Shown: positions 10,071 to 20,627 of the stretch, one piece after another | Position numbering within the stretch: the first letter of the stretch is position 1 | Layout of the letters: every line of letters starts with the position of its first letter | Assembly: GCF_900129845.1 (NCBI RefSeq) | Contig: NZ_FQXB01000001.1 | Location: forward strand, 1,572,817 to 1,636,816 | Direction: 5' to 3' | Origin: Cognatiyoonia sediminum | GTDB lineage: Bacteria; Pseudomonadota; Alphaproteobacteria; Rhodobacterales; Rhodobacteraceae | DNA length: 64,000 nucleotides | Program-made: the position numbers and the translations under genes | The notes under the pieces: model-generated | The model's database searches: none | Told to the model about the DNA's origin: nothing | The model's input: the letters and a program-made list of their open reading frames with translations, nothing else

Positions 10071-10556
10071 ATGGGTGTAATTGTCGTTTTGGGAGCCGCT
10101 GTTTGGCCAAATGGCCCGTCGCCGACGCTCCGGCGGAGGGCGCTACACGCAGCAGCGCTTTGGGAACAAGATCAAGAGGCTTGGGTCATCGGAACCGGCG
10201 GCGTAGGGAAGCACTCCCCTGCCGAAGCAACCGTAATCAGAGATATTTTGGTTGAGCGCGGTGTCGCACCTGAAAAAATCATGCAAGAGTCCCATTCGAC
10301 CACGACCCTCGAAAACATCAAATTCGCCCTTCCGATGATCCGCCTTTTGGATGCGGGCAAGGTCACAATCGTGACTGACGGCTACCATGCCAAACGCGCC
10401 CTGATGGTCGCACAGCATTTTGATCTGGACGCGCAAACATCCAGCCCAACGTTAAGCACCACGGGATTTGCCGACGCGACCCGCCGCCACACCCGCGAAA
10501 CCTTTGCGCGGCTCAGCTACCGCGCGAAACTTCGAAATCGACCGAAGCAGGGCTAG
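10071..10556 (+). CDS. YdcF/ElyC family protein (DUF218)
   Basis: A 161-residue protein with the DUF218 signature: N-terminal VIVVLGAAVWPNGPSPTLRRR, then WVIGTGGVGKHSPAEATVIRDILVERGV and the core motif QESHSTTTLENIKFALPMI. DUF218 proteins (YdcF, SanA, ElyC) adopt a Rossmann-like fold and have been linked to envelope integrity; biochemical function is unclear. It is shorter than SanA/ElyC and has no N-terminal membrane anchor. Its stop lies within the last bases of the convergent beta-helix gene. Confidence 0.85.
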   Translation: MGVIVVLGAAVWPNGPSPTLRRRALHAAALWEQDQEAWVIGTGGVGKHSPAEATVIRDILVERGVAPEKIMQESHSTTTLENIKFALPMIRLLDAGKVTIVTDGYHAKRALMVAQHFDLDAQTSSPTLSTTGFADATRRHTRETFARLSYRAKLRNRPKQG

Positions 10557-12841
10557 AGCGGGTTATCCATCCGCGCAGTGAAACGGATCGTGCCTTTGAC
10601 CGCAGACGGCCAAACAAACCGCACCTGTGTGTTATCAGGCCCGTAAGAAGAATCCGCCCACGGCTGCTCAAAGACATCCGAGTTTGACCCAGTCTGCACT
10701 GGTCCGTTCGGCATGACCGCATCCACAAATCGCGCTCGCCCGCCAAATGGCAATCTTGGTGCTGTTTCTGCGACCCAAGTCTGAGACGCCGACGACTGAG
10801 TATGGGTCAGCGACGCCGGATTCTGAACAATTTCACTGATGTTGTGGAATGTATTCCCGCTAAACGTCACCGCGCGCATCCGCGTATAGTCCAAATCGGC
10901 AAAACTCGTATCGACCCCATCAACACGGTCGATATTGCCATTCGTCGACCGAAACACGTTGCTCACCACCGAAAGCCCATGAATGAAGTGTCCTGGCCCA
11001 TAAGGCTTAACAACAATGAAGTTAAACCAAGGTGCGGTATCACTGCTGAGGAAACTGTTGCCCGTAATCGTCAAACCGCCGAAGCTGAACTGGTTCCCCT
11101 GAGCGGGCTCTTCTTCGTGCTCATTCGTCAGTTCGATGAAATTATTGTCGCAATAGTTGCCGGTCACAACACTGCGGCAATTCGGTAAGGTAAACACGAT
11201 CCCCGCCTTGCGGACACCCGCGGGCTCACTATCCCCATGGAACCAATGGTTGCCCGAAACCAGATTGCCACCCCCTGCCAAGATGCAGAAATGCTTAAAC
11301 AAAGACACACGGTTGTCGCGGATTTTCACGTCGTTGGCGTTACAATTAAAGGCAATCGTCGTGCGGTTTTGTACCGCCAAAGGCTGTTCGTTTGAAACGA
11401 AATTACAGCGGTCGATCATCATCCCCTGACAGCCACGGCCAATCGAGGTGATCCCGCGATCCTTCGGCTTGGTGATAAAGCAGTCCTTCACATGAAACGT
11501 TAGGCCCTGTGGCGCGAGCATGATCGCACTGGCGTCGCCGCTGCACTGGAAATCAATGTCATCCAGCACGAATTGCGCTAGATCGTCATAGCCAGAGAAA
11601 TCCAACATGTATTTGAAACGCGTGAAGGTGAACGTCTGCGTCCCCGCAGCATCATACAGCGGCTGGCTCAGCTCGACAGTTTGCTGACCCACGTTCTTGG
11701 ACGTAACATAAACCTCGCGCCCGACACCTGTGCCTTGGACAAGCGCACCAACAGCAACATTGGCCACGTCGATGACGTTGCTCAGCCGGTTCGACGTACC
11801 CGTCGCATATGTGGCCTGAGACGTCACAACATCTGTATCCCACGCAGCCCCTGCAATTGGCTGGAACTGCCCATTTCGTACCACGCGGCGGGTCGCAAAA
11901 ACTGTCCGCGTTGGATCGCATGCCTGCATATCCAAAGGCTCTGATAGCGAAATCCGGCGGCCGCCGAGATCGAGAGACTCATGATCCGAAAAGTTCAGCA
12001 GTCCCTGATAGGCTTTTCTGAACGCCAATTCTTCGCTGCCAAAGGCATCAACATAGGTCAGATAGTCAAAGTTCTTTTGCAAAATGAACCGATCGGCAGC
12101 GTCTTGCGTCACCTTGCCTTCAAACCGAACACGCGATTGCATCGTGACGCTGCGCCCAAGGCGATAAACCCCGTCGGAAATCAGAACCTCGCGCCCCGCT
12201 GCCGCGGCATCCGCAGCAACGAACGCATCCGCGTCATCCGTCGTCCCATCGCCAATCGCACCATAGTCGCGCACATCAACCGTCGCCATAAGTTTGCGGT
12301 GAAAGGCCGAAGTAATGTCTTCAATGATCAGGTCATCCACACGGACCACGCCGCCATTCGGGCCAGTCAGATCAATTCCGTAATGACCGTAGGCGGCCTC
12401 GTTCCACACAAGGTCCACTCCTGTGCGATCTCCTGTCCCTACAATCGCTGAAATCTCAACAATGTCTCCGTAAGTCGTCAGCGTCGTCGACGGGCCGGAT
12501 GTCGCCTCTCCTGTCGCTTCCGCACCACCATTCAAACCAGCCCAAGCCGCAATCCGCACAGTCGGGAAATCACCTGCAATCGCCTTCACCCGGGCGGTGA
12601 TCCGCAGATAACAACCTGGCAAAATCGGCGTCTCACCCATCTAGCGGAGCCGCATTGTTGATTGCGTCTTGCTCAACTCCAAACAGCCGCCAAAATCCTG
12701 ATCCGCCGGAACAAACACGCCGTCGCCATTGGTGGCATATGTGTCCGACCCGGGTGCGCCGTCACCGCTCGACCATACGCCAAGACCTGCCGAAAATGGC
12801 AGCGGCATCAAAACGATTCCGTCGGTAATTGCCTTGTTCAT
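10553..12841 (-). pseudogene. Pectate-lyase-like beta-helix protein, interrupted by an in-frame TAG
   Basis: From ATG 12841 (MNKAITDG, with an AAAGGGG site just upstream) to the stop at 10553 the frame is continuous for 763 codons except for one amber codon at 12641-12643, codon 67. The second part begins at the very next codon (ATG), giving a possible 695-residue product starting MGETPILPG. Domains: a short N-terminal region, then a Pectate_lyase_3-type right-handed beta helix starting near VRDYGAIGDGTTDDADAF, followed by parallel-helix coils with many Asn/Gly turns. Relatives are extracellular polysaccharide-acting or tail-spike-like proteins. By my recollection of the family the TAG sits where a Tyr codon is usual, so one base change could have made it. 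Termination-reinitiation at TAGATG is possible. The alternative is two separate genes. Confidence 0.7.
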
Positions 12842-12968
12842 GAAAACCCCTTTCTGGTGGCGGCGCACCATCAAAGGGGAAATCCCGTTGTGCAGCGGCC
12901 CATTGCATCGAAGGGCCAATCGCTTGGCCATCACGCAAGGACTATTGCTTGGCCGTAAACAACGCGTA

Positions 12969-12988
12969 GGCCCACCGCGCGGTGGGGC
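12969..12988 (-). terminator. GC-rich palindrome after the DUF4864 gene
   Basis: A near-perfect palindrome (CCCACCGC/GCGGTGGG) lies directly downstream of the stop codon on the minus strand. It could end or stabilise the transcript, but no clear T-run follows, so this is a candidate only. Confidence 0.45.
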
Positions 12989-13390
12989 TTAGGCGCCTAC
13001 ATCTGGCGCTGGTAGGATTTGCACACCGGCAATCCGCCAACCGTCTGCCGTCTGAACCATTTGGTATTCAAGCATATGCAAACTGCCGTTAGCGTCTTGC
13101 AGCATCAACCTTTGATATTGCCGCCCGCCGATGTCTTCCAACTGCAAGAATCGAACATCGCGGTTGGTCCAGACCATGGGATATCCGCGTTGAACCATCA
13201 TCCCAAAGTTCTGAGCGTTGCCGAATGCGCCCTGAATATTCGGCGCCGCGTATTGCCAGGCTTCTTCGATGTCACGCTCGTTAAACGCTTGGAGCTGGCT
13301 TCCAATTACATCCTCAATTGCTTCTGCCGTTTGGGCCAAAGCGGAGCTTGCCACAATCATCAATCCGACAATGAATCCTAAAAGCTTCAT
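12989..13390 (-). CDS. DUF4864 domain secreted protein
   Basis: A 133-residue protein with a Sec signal peptide (MKLLGFIVGLMIVASSALAQ) and a single small alpha+beta domain. The segments LQAFNERDIEEAWQYAAPNIQGAFG and WRIAGVQILP are typical of DUF4864, a family with a SnoaL/NTF2-like look and no assigned function. ATG 13390 has GGAGATC upstream; the open frame to 13429 has no support. It stands alone between two other minus-strand units. Confidence 0.85.
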   Translation of the reverse strand: MKLLGFIVGLMIVASSALAQTAEAIEDVIGSQLQAFNERDIEEAWQYAAPNIQGAFGNAQNFGMMVQRGYPMVWTNRDVRFLQLEDIGGRQYQRLMLQDANGSLHMLEYQMVQTADGWRIAGVQILPAPDVGA

Positions 13391-13453
13391 TTCGATCTCC
13401 CTGTATTGTCTTTTGGTAGATACGAACACCCCAGGCGAATGGTTTGAAATTAG

Positions 13454-14014
13454 CTATACGAGGGTAAGAATGATCTGCCCGCCGTTATCATTGATTTGAT
13501 AATCAGGGACGCTCAAAAAGTCGCCCTCTGATCGACCCGCAACGCCGAATCCGCCAGCGTTGAAAACACTGCCGTGACGGGACCCCCGCTTTGTACAGGC
13601 AAAGGGGGCCACTTCCAAATCAGTCACTCCAACCGCGTATCCCCGATGGGGACAGACCAAATTAGCGACAAAGAACCGTGGATCAGCAACCGCCTGTTCT
13701 GGCGCACCTTGCTCGATTTGCGCATCGGTTCGTCGAAGAACCGCGACATACTGAATACCGTCGGTATTCGAATATTCAGGGTCATCTGTCGGGCGGCCAA
13801 TAACGGCGACCTGACCAGCGGTTAGGCTCGAAATATCGACGTCAGTCTCGCCTGCGGCCAACATAACTGTTTGATCCTCACCGCGAGGGACATTTGTCGG
13901 CACGTCTTCGCCCCAATCGAATTCAACCGCTTGAGCGTTTAACAGCGCGGGGCAGAGAGTGATCGTGGCTGAGGAGAGGGTCAGGATAACATGTCTTCGC
14001 GATATCGTTTTCAT
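13454..14014 (-). CDS. Secreted Rieske-like protein with altered cluster ligands
   Basis: A 186-residue protein with an N-terminal signal (MKTISRRHVILTLSSATITL, possibly Tat-like given RR). The C-terminal half has a Rieske layout: C121-P-H123, then 16 residues, then C140-T-K-R143-G-S. In the canonical fold (C-x-H...C-x2-H) the ligands are two Cys and two His, with an extra disulfide in bc1-type proteins. Here C121, H123 and C140 fit, but the second His is Arg143 and both disulfide cysteines are absent (Tyr126, Lys142). His147 lies four residues later. It overlaps the upstream cytochrome b561 gene by ATGA, so the two are made together and probably form an electron-transfer pair. Redox function is inferred and the ligand change makes it uncertain. 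Confidence 0.75.
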   Translation of the reverse strand: MKTISRRHVILTLSSATITLCPALLNAQAVEFDWGEDVPTNVPRGEDQTVMLAAGETDVDISSLTAGQVAVIGRPTDDPEYSNTDGIQYVAVLRRTDAQIEQGAPEQAVADPRFFVANLVCPHRGYAVGVTDLEVAPFACTKRGSRHGSVFNAGGFGVAGRSEGDFLSVPDYQINDNGGQIILTLV

Positions 14015-14535
14015 TTTATGTCCTTGTGTTTGCTGGGCAAAATAGAGGAAAGAGTGTCGTCCTTGTCTAAGAATACGTGCTTGAGTGCACCGGCGACGTG
14101 AAGAAAAATCAAACCCGCCAGAACCCATTTTATTGCGTAGTGGACTTCAAGCATGCGCTCGCCCAGGTCGGAGCGCGCAAGTCCGATGTCGATCGGTAAG
14201 ATCAGTGCATTCTGTCGCAACGCCGAGGCTGCAAAATAGCCGGTTATAACAAAGGCTATCATCACCAGATAAAGACCAACCTGAGTACTGCTTGCGAGCA
14301 CGCGCTCCCACCGGGGGTGATGTCCTCTCAAGGGTTTACCTTTACGTATGCGAACCGAAATTCGAATGACCAAAACAATGATAAGAATTTGACCGATCAC
14401 TTGATGCGCCACAATGATGGAGTCATCTGCCCATTCGTAAACATAGGCGAGACCGGTCAGAGCCATGGCAGCAACCAAAGCTGCCACGATCCAATGAAGC
14501 GCTTTTTGCGCTCCGGTATAAGATGTTTCGTTCAT
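14011..14535 (-). CDS. Cytochrome b561-type membrane cytochrome b
   Basis: A 174-residue inner-membrane protein with four hydrophobic segments and His residues placed as in the bacterial b561 family: H14 (LHW) in TM1, H44 (AHQ) in TM2, H132 and H146 in TM4. These would bind two b hemes. Family members pass electrons between the quinone pool and a periplasmic partner. The downstream gene, a Rieske-like secreted protein, overlaps its stop by four bases, making that protein the likely partner. Confidence 0.88.
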   Translation of the reverse strand: MNETSYTGAQKALHWIVAALVAAMALTGLAYVYEWADDSIIVAHQVIGQILIIVLVIRISVRIRKGKPLRGHHPRWERVLASSTQVGLYLVMIAFVITGYFAASALRQNALILPIDIGLARSDLGERMLEVHYAIKWVLAGLIFLHVAGALKHVFLDKDDTLSSILPSKHKDIK

Positions 14536-14618
14536 TTAGTTCAAAACCTGTTTCACTCTGCCGCTGCGTCAAGCGGCACGCTACACATTCAACGAACGAA
14601 TGAACGTTTTCTGTCGCT

Positions 14619-16193
14619 TTAAGTTTCCGAAGCGAGTCTGTTTTCGATCAACGCGATGGTCTCTTCCACGCCATAGAGCGCGATAAATCCGCCGAAACGC
14701 GGCCCCTGCGAGGCACCAAGTAGAACTTCATAAAGCGCTGTAAACCAAGCACGCAAAGGCTCAAAATCGTGATCCTTGCCCACCGCAAACACCATCGATT
14801 GTAGCTCTTCCGCATCCAAACCACCATCCCAGGCCTTCAGCCGCGCAACCAGATCTTCCATCGCTTTCCGTTCTTGATCGGTCGGCGCGCGGTAGACCTT
14901 CGTTGGTTTCACAAAGTCATTGTAATAACGAACGGCAAAACCAGCCGCCTGATCCATCTGCGGGTTCTTCTCGGCTGAGGCATCAGGCGCATAGCGCTTG
15001 ATGAATCCCCAAAGCGTTTCTTTGTCCTCCGCCCCGGATACGGACGCGAGGTTCAGCAACATCGCAAACGGCACCACCATGTCTGACGCCGGAACGTTAT
15101 GCCCATGGATATGAAAGACCGGATTGTTCGCGCGACCGGCATCATCCTGATCCGCATAAGCACGCAGCTGCTGGTGATATTCATCCACCGCTTTCGGGAT
15201 TACATCAAAATGCATCCGCTTCGCGGTCTTTGGCTTTTGATACATGAAGTAAGACAGGCTTTCGGTGGCTGCATAAGACAGCCATTCATCAATCGAAATA
15301 CCGTTGCCGGATGATTTCGAAATCTTCTGGCCCTTCTCATCCAAGAACAACTCGTATGAGAAATGGTTCGGCGGCCGCTGCCCCAAGGTCCGGCAGATCG
15401 CATCATAGATCTTTTCGTTGGTGGCATGCTCTTTGCCGTACATCTCAAAATCGACGCCAAGCGCCGCCCAGCGCGCCCCGAAATCCGGCTTCCATTGCAG
15501 CTTCACGTTGCCGCCCGTGACTGGCACCGTCCATTCGCGCCCATCGTCGTCATCAAAGGTCACTTCGCCTTTGGACGCATCAACGTGCTTCATAGGCACA
15601 TACATCACACGACCGGTTTCAGGATGAATCGGCAGGAAGATCGAATATGTCTCCGCCCGCTCTTCGCGCAAAGACTTCAACATGATCGCCATCAGGTCAT
15701 CATACCGCTCAGCACTGCGCAGCAGGATTTCGTCAAACTGGCCAGACTGATAGAACGACCGCGCCGAATAGAACTCATGCTCAAACCCAAAGGTATCGAG
15801 GAACCGCTGCAACATCGCATTGTTATGATCGCCAAAACTGTCATGCGTTCCAAACGGATCAGGCACGCTGGTCAGCGGCATTTGCAAATAGCCTTGCAAC
15901 ATCTCTTGTTGCGGCACGTTGCCGGGAACCTTCCGCATCCCATCCAAATCGTCAGAAAAACAAATCAGCTTGGTCGGGATGTCAGAAATCACCTCAAACG
16001 CACGGCGGATCATCGTCGTGCGCAACACCTCGCCGAATGTTCCGATGTGCGGCAGGCCCGACGGGCCATAGCCGGTTTCAAACAGCACATAGCCTTTCTC
16101 TGGGTCTTTCTTTTCATACCGTTTGAGCAATGCGCGCGCCTCTGCAAAGGGCCAAGCCTTCGAAGTCATCGCTGCGTCACGGAAAGTGCTCAT
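14619..16193 (-). CDS. lysS: Class I lysyl-tRNA synthetase
   Basis: A 524-residue cytosolic enzyme that charges tRNA-Lys. It is the archaeal/class I type found in many alphaproteobacteria: HIGH-type motif [12 protein letters not shown] near 45, KMSKS-type motif [11 protein letters not shown] near 290, and the class I LysRS stretch [19 protein letters not shown]. The frame is open to 16241, but ATG 16193 (MSTFRDAA) has a GAGAGAAA site and matches the family length. Confidence 0.95.
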   Translation of the reverse strand: MSTFRDAAMTSKAWPFAEARALLKRYEKKDPEKGYVLFETGYGPSGLPHIGTFGEVLRTTMIRRAFEVISDIPTKLICFSDDLDGMRKVPGNVPQQEMLQGYLQMPLTSVPDPFGTHDSFGDHNNAMLQRFLDTFGFEHEFYSARSFYQSGQFDEILLRSAERYDDLMAIMLKSLREERAETYSIFLPIHPETGRVMYVPMKHVDASKGEVTFDDDDGREWTVPVTGGNVKLQWKPDFGARWAALGVDFEMYGKEHATNEKIYDAICRTLGQRPPNHFSYELFLDEKGQKISKSSGNGISIDEWLSYAATESLSYFMYQKPKTAKRMHFDVIPKAVDEYHQQLRAYADQDDAGRANNPVFHIHGHNVPASDMVVPFAMLLNLASVSGAEDKETLWGFIKRYAPDASAEKNPQMDQAAGFAVRYYNDFVKPTKVYRAPTDQERKAMEDLVARLKAWDGGLDAEELQSMVFAVGKDHDFEPLRAWFTALYEVLLGASQGPRFGGFIALYGVEETIALIENRLASET

Positions 16194-16303
16194 CGGTTTT
16201 CTCTCTGATAAAGGCCGCGATGTACGCGGCAGAACGCGCACTCCCTATTGCGAGAGCGCGTCGGGGTCAATAAATGTGAAGGAACAACTTAAAGGATTCT
16301 GGT

Positions 16304-16723
16304 ATGACGTTAGAGACCCCACTCACCGCACAAGATGCGCTCATCGCACTGATGATTGCCGTCTCAGCGTCAGATGAAAACATCCGCACGTCCGAATTGG
16401 TCAAGATCAACAACGCTGTCAACAACTTGCCCGTTTTTGCTGGGTACGATGCTGAGCGTCTGCCTCGTATGTCTCAGATGGTCTTTGATCTTTTGGAACC
16501 GGAAGACGGGCTAGAAGCTCTTTTCGGCCTCATCCGAGAAGCTCTCCCTGAACACTTGAATGAAACGGCTTACGCTTTGTCCTGCGACGTCGCCGCTGCT
16601 GACGGCACGATTGAAGGGCCAGAGGCTCGCATGCTTGAAGAAATTCGTTATGAGCTAGATGTCGATCGCCTTCACGCTGCTGCTATCGAAAGAGGCGCGC
16701 GAGCACGGCATATGACGATCTAA
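16304..16723 (+). CDS. TerB-like protein
   Basis: A 139-residue all-alpha protein with the TerB (tellurite resistance B / COG3793-like) features: ALIALMIAVSASDENIRTSELVKI at the start and the repeated motif AYALSCDVAAADGTIEGPEARML later, each holding the acidic (S/A)DG-x-(I)-x3-E metal-binding pattern. No other ter genes are nearby, so tellurite resistance should not be assumed. AAAGGA lies ahead of the ATG. Its end overlaps the convergent dacB stop by four bases. Confidence 0.85.
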   Translation: MTLETPLTAQDALIALMIAVSASDENIRTSELVKINNAVNNLPVFAGYDAERLPRMSQMVFDLLEPEDGLEALFGLIREALPEHLNETAYALSCDVAAADGTIEGPEARMLEEIRYELDVDRLHAAAIERGARARHMTI

Positions 16724-18225
16724 GTTTCGCCTGCTTTTGCCCAGAACTGGATGAGCTGCTGCTGCAACCAACGCGCACGGCTGGCATAGGTTCGAGCGCC
16801 GCGAGGCCGGTCCGTCCCCTCCAGCTTGCCTTTTTCGCGCGCCTCCAAGTCGGCTGCGAAGAACGCAAATGCCAGATCGCGTCCACCTTCGGTTTTGATG
16901 TAGCCGGCCAAAGAGTTAACGAAGTTCAACGTCCCCGTCTTGGCGCGCACCAATCCTTTGAAATTGGGAACGTCATTGCGACTCTCATCCACGATACGCA
17001 CATCCTTCAAAATCGGATGAAGGGTTTCATAGGCACCGCGTCGCGCCAAAAGCGCGGCCATATTCATCGCTGAAATCCGTGACGTGTCGCCAAGCCCCGA
17101 ATGGTCCACAAACCGCGGCAAAATTCCTGCCTGCCGCGTACACCAGCGAGACATGCCCAAAGCAGAGGTGCGTAGCCCGCGACTTTCCCCCGCCAACTGG
17201 TTGCTAGCGGTCATGCCGCATGCCTCGGCAGTCAGGTTTGTCGAAAACTTCAGCATATCTTTGGCCACGTCTCGCAAAATCGGGCTGGTTAGCGTCGCAA
17301 GAGTGGTCCCGGTCGGCGCGTCGAATGACCGCACAGCCGCGGGCAACACGATCCCCTGCGACCGCGCGAAGGTTCTAAAAACGTCGCCCACATATAGCGC
17401 AGGTTCTCGGACCGGCAGCCACCGCGATCCAAAGTCACCAAGCGCGCCCTTCGCGACGGACCAATCATCCGTGTCGCCAAGGTCAGTATATTCGTAAACC
17501 GGCGCAGATCTCTCGACGACCCGCATCTTGGAAACGGTCACATCCGCACGGTATTCAGCGCTCCGCGCGTCCATAGTGATGTCATAGTCATCGCCATTTT
17601 GCTTCCATTCGAAATGAACGCGGTTGAAGTTGAGGTTCAGACCTGAAACCGCCGGATTGTACCCAAGGTAATCCGCCTGAGATTCGTCAATTTCCTCAAT
17701 TCGGTCCAAAGCCCCGCCCCACACAAGGAAGCGGCCGCGCACCTCTGTGATGCCGGTGTCTTTCAACATCTGCGCCAATTCAGCGACGTCATTGGTCTGC
17801 AACCTCGGATCACCGCCTCCAGCGAGGATCAGATCCCCCGTCAGGATACCGTTGGAAATAGGACCTTTCGCGAGAAGACGCGTTTTGAACTGGTAGTCAG
17901 GCGAAAGTGTTTGCAAGGAATAAAGCGCCGTAACGGCCTTGCTCACGCTTGCGGGCGGCAGCTGGACATCGCCATTTACATTATCGAGTACCACACCCGT
18001 GCGCACATCCATCACAGCAAAGCCAATATCGCCGCCAATAGGAGCGTTTGCGATGATCTGCGCCGTATCAGGCCGCGAGCGCGGGCGCTGATTGGACACC
18101 TCCGCCGATTGGGGCGCGTCGTATGGCCGAGACCTTGGGCGCAAGGACCGCTCTGGAGCATTGGCAAAGGCCGAGCCCGCGATCATCGACGCACCACCCG
18201 CCAATATGCCCCGCCGCGTCACCAT
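16720..18225 (-). CDS. dacB: D-alanyl-D-alanine carboxypeptidase/endopeptidase (PBP4, DacB type)
   Basis: A 501-residue periplasmic peptidoglycan hydrolase of the S13 family. The N-terminus has a signal peptide ([21 protein letters not shown]). Active-site motifs are the SxxK box SVSK, an SxN-type region after [11 protein letters not shown], and the KTG triad RAKTGTL near the C-terminus. It trims peptide side chains or opens cross-links in the wall. It follows nadD with a 7-bp overlap. Confidence 0.92.
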   Translation of the reverse strand: MVTRRGILAGGASMIAGSAFANAPERSLRPRSRPYDAPQSAEVSNQRPRSRPDTAQIIANAPIGGDIGFAVMDVRTGVVLDNVNGDVQLPPASVSKAVTALYSLQTLSPDYQFKTRLLAKGPISNGILTGDLILAGGGDPRLQTNDVAELAQMLKDTGITEVRGRFLVWGGALDRIEEIDESQADYLGYNPAVSGLNLNFNRVHFEWKQNGDDYDITMDARSAEYRADVTVSKMRVVERSAPVYEYTDLGDTDDWSVAKGALGDFGSRWLPVREPALYVGDVFRTFARSQGIVLPAAVRSFDAPTGTTLATLTSPILRDVAKDMLKFSTNLTAEACGMTASNQLAGESRGLRTSALGMSRWCTRQAGILPRFVDHSGLGDTSRISAMNMAALLARRGAYETLHPILKDVRIVDESRNDVPNFKGLVRAKTGTLNFVNSLAGYIKTEGGRDLAFAFFAADLEAREKGKLEGTDRPRGARTYASRARWLQQQLIQFWAKAGET

Positions 18226-18812
18226 TCGCCACGCGCCCTTATCGCTGTCGAAGACATGTCACTCATTGGCATGTTTATGAAACACCAACGTGGCGCCTCC
18301 CCCTGTCCCAGCACTTGCGATGAACGTCCAGACAGCTTTGCATCCCGATACACCCGCGCCGCTTTTGACATCCGCGCACTGATCCTATCACCGGGGCGCG
18401 CCATCACACCAATCGGCACGGTTTCCATGATCCACTGCCAGTCCTGCCATTGATCAAATTGACCGAGGTTGTCCGCACCCATGAGCCAGACAAAACGCAC
18501 GCCAGGATAACGATCAATCAAAGCAGCCAACGTTTGCGCCGTGAACCGCGTTCCCAGCCGCGCTTCAAGGTCTGTCACTTCTACCTTCGGATGCTTCATA
18601 ACGGCCCGACTGGCTTGAACCCGTTCCGCAAGCGGTGCAGGGCCATTGGCCTTCAAGGGATTACCCGGACTGACAAGCCACCAGAGCTTATCCAAGCCAA
18701 ACCGACGCAAAGCTGTTTTTGTGATATGCACATGCGCCGAATGCGGCGGATCAAACGATCCCCCCAACAGGCCCACAACCTGCCCCGCCCGCGCTGTCGG
18801 ATATCCCTGCAC
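18219..18812 (-). CDS. nadD: Nicotinate-nucleotide adenylyltransferase
   Basis: NadD makes nicotinate adenine dinucleotide in NAD synthesis. The protein shows the nucleotidyltransferase motif [14 protein letters not shown] with its HxGH-type histidines, [10 protein letters not shown], and the C-terminal ISSTxIR-like [10 protein letters not shown]. The frame extends to 18890, but the first ~26 residues there look unlike the family; GTG 18812 has a GGGAGG site ~11 bases upstream and gives a 198-residue protein of usual size, so I chose it. Divergent from ettA and overlapping dacB. Confidence 0.88.
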   Translation of the reverse strand: MQGYPTARAGQVVGLLGGSFDPPHSAHVHITKTALRRFGLDKLWWLVSPGNPLKANGPAPLAERVQASRAVMKHPKVEVTDLEARLGTRFTAQTLAALIDRYPGVRFVWLMGADNLGQFDQWQDWQWIMETVPIGVMARPGDRISARMSKAARVYRDAKLSGRSSQVLGQGEAPRWCFINMPMSDMSSTAIRARGEW

Positions 18813-18971
18813 CTTTTGTGCCGCCTCCCTTTGGCACCTTGCTCTTGTTGCGCGCAAGTTAAGCAGACTGCGGCAGAGGGAAAACCCCAAATTCTCGTGA
18901 TGGAACAGATTGCCGCCGAACGCGCAGAAGGATATGACACCGCAAACCTTAGATCAGAAGGGCGCGACCAC

Positions 18972-20627
18972 ATGGCCAGCTATCAGTTCGTTTACTTTAT
19001 GGACGGTGTGTCCAAGACCTATCCGGGCGGCAAGAAAGTGTTTGAAAACATCCGCCTTAACTTCCTCCCCGGCGTTAAGATTGGTGTCGTCGGTGTGAAC
19101 GGCACAGGTAAATCCACCTTGATGCGGATCATGGCTGGCCAAGACAAAGAGTTTCAGGGCGAAGCTTGGGCCGCCGAGGGCGCGAAGGTCGGCTATCTGC
19201 CACAGGAACCTGAACTGGATGCAAACCTGAGTGTGCGCGAAAACGTCATGCTGGGCGTAGCTGAAAAGAAAGGCATCCTTGATCGCTACAACGAATTGGC
19301 GATGAACTATTCTGAGGAAACCGCTGATGAGATGGCGCGGCTTCAGGATGAAATCGACGCACAGAACCTTTGGGACCTCGACGCACAAATCGACGTATCG
19401 ATGGAAGCCCTGCGCTGCCCTCCCGATGACGCCAATGTCGAAACCCTGTCTGGCGGTGAAAAGCGGCGCGTCGCCCTGTGTAAATTGTTGCTCGAAGCGC
19501 CCGATATGCTGCTGTTGGACGAACCGACCAACCACTTGGACGCGGAAACTATCGCTTGGCTACAACAGCACCTGATTGACTACAAAGGCACGATCCTGAT
19601 CGTGACCCACGACCGGTATTTCCTCGATGCAATCACCGGTTGGATTCTCGAACTCGACCGTGGCGCGGGTATCCCGCACGAAGGCAACTACTCCAGCTGG
19701 CTGGAAGCGAAAGCAAAGCGGCTGGAGCAGGAAGCGAAAGAAGACAAATCCAAGCAACGCACGTTGGAGCGCGAATTGGAATGGATGCGCCAAGGTGCAA
19801 AGGCGCGGCAAGCAAAATCCAAGGCGCGAATTCAGGCCTACAACGAACTCGCCAACCAATCCGAACGCGAAAAAGTCGGTCGGGCACAGATCATTATTCC
19901 AAATGGCCCGCGTCTTGGCTCCAAGGTGATCGAAGTTGATAGCCTCAAGAAAGCCATGGGCGACAAGCTACTGGTCGAAGACCTCAGCTTTGATCTGCCC
20001 CCCGGCGGCATCGTTGGCGTGATCGGCCCGAACGGCGCTGGTAAATCGACACTGTTTTCCATGCTCACCGGCCAACTGGATCCAGATGAAGGCAGCGTGA
20101 CCTACGGCGATACGGTTCAATTGGCCTACGTTGACCAGTCCCGCGACGCGCTCAACGCCGAATCTACGGTCTGGGAAGAGATCACAGGCGGAGCGGAAAT
20201 CATCGAATTGGGCGACGCCCAGATGAATTCCCGCGCCTATTGCTCCGCGTTTAACTTCAAAGGCGGTGATCAGCAGAAAAAAGTTGGCGTGTTATCTGGT
20301 GGTGAGCGCAACCGCGTTCATATGGCGAAATTGCTGAAATCCGGCGGCAACGTTTTGTTGCTCGACGAACCGACAAACGACCTTGACGTGGAAACGCTCC
20401 GCGCGCTCGAAGATGCACTGACAACCTTTGCTGGGTGTGCGGTTGTGATTTCACACGATCGTTTCTTCCTCGATAGGATTTGTACGCATATCCTTGCCTT
20501 CGAAGGCGACGCCCATGTCGAATGGTTCCAAGGGAACTTTGAGGACTACGAAGAAGATAAAAAGCGCCGCCTAGGAGCAGACGCGATGGAGCCTAAGCGC
20601 ATGAAACATAAGAAGTTTGTCCGGTGA
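18972..20627 (+). CDS. ettA: EttA-type ABC-F translational throttle ATPase
   Basis: A 551-residue soluble ABC-F protein with two ATPase domains (VNGTGKST near 40 and PNGAGKST near 355; signatures LSGGEKRR and LSGGERNR; Walker B LLLLDEPTNHLD and LLLDEPTNDLD) joined by a charged linker (AKRLEQEAKEDKSKQRTLER). It binds the ribosomal E site and gates initiation by ATP level in E. coli. The frame stays open upstream to 18450, antisense to nadD, but MASYQFVYFMDGVSK at 18972 is the family start. Confidence 0.95.
   Translation: MASYQFVYFMDGVSKTYPGGKKVFENIRLNFLPGVKIGVVGVNGTGKSTLMRIMAGQDKEFQGEAWAAEGAKVGYLPQEPELDANLSVRENVMLGVAEKKGILDRYNELAMNYSEETADEMARLQDEIDAQNLWDLDAQIDVSMEALRCPPDDANVETLSGGEKRRVALCKLLLEAPDMLLLDEPTNHLDAETIAWLQQHLIDYKGTILIVTHDRYFLDAITGWILELDRGAGIPHEGNYSSWLEAKAKRLEQEAKEDKSKQRTLERELEWMRQGAKARQAKSKARIQAYNELANQSEREKVGRAQIIIPNGPRLGSKVIEVDSLKKAMGDKLLVEDLSFDLPPGGIVGVIGPNGAGKSTLFSMLTGQLDPDEGSVTYGDTVQLAYVDQSRDALNAESTVWEEITGGAEIIELGDAQMNSRAYCSAFNFKGGDQQKKVGVLSGGERNRVHMAKLLKSGGNVLLLDEPTNDLDVETLRALEDALTTFAGCAVVISHDRFFLDRICTHILAFEGDAHVEWFQGNFEDYEEDKKRRLGADAMEPKRMKHKKFVR

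Noticed and set aside
16304..16723. Tellurite resistance function for the TerB-like gene.
   Set aside because: No terC, terD or terZ homologues are nearby; TerB-fold proteins occur widely without this role.
18450..18971. In-frame extension of ettA by 174 codons upstream.
   Set aside because: It is antisense to nadD, lacks similarity to ABC-F proteins, and the family start MASYQFVYF is present at 18972.
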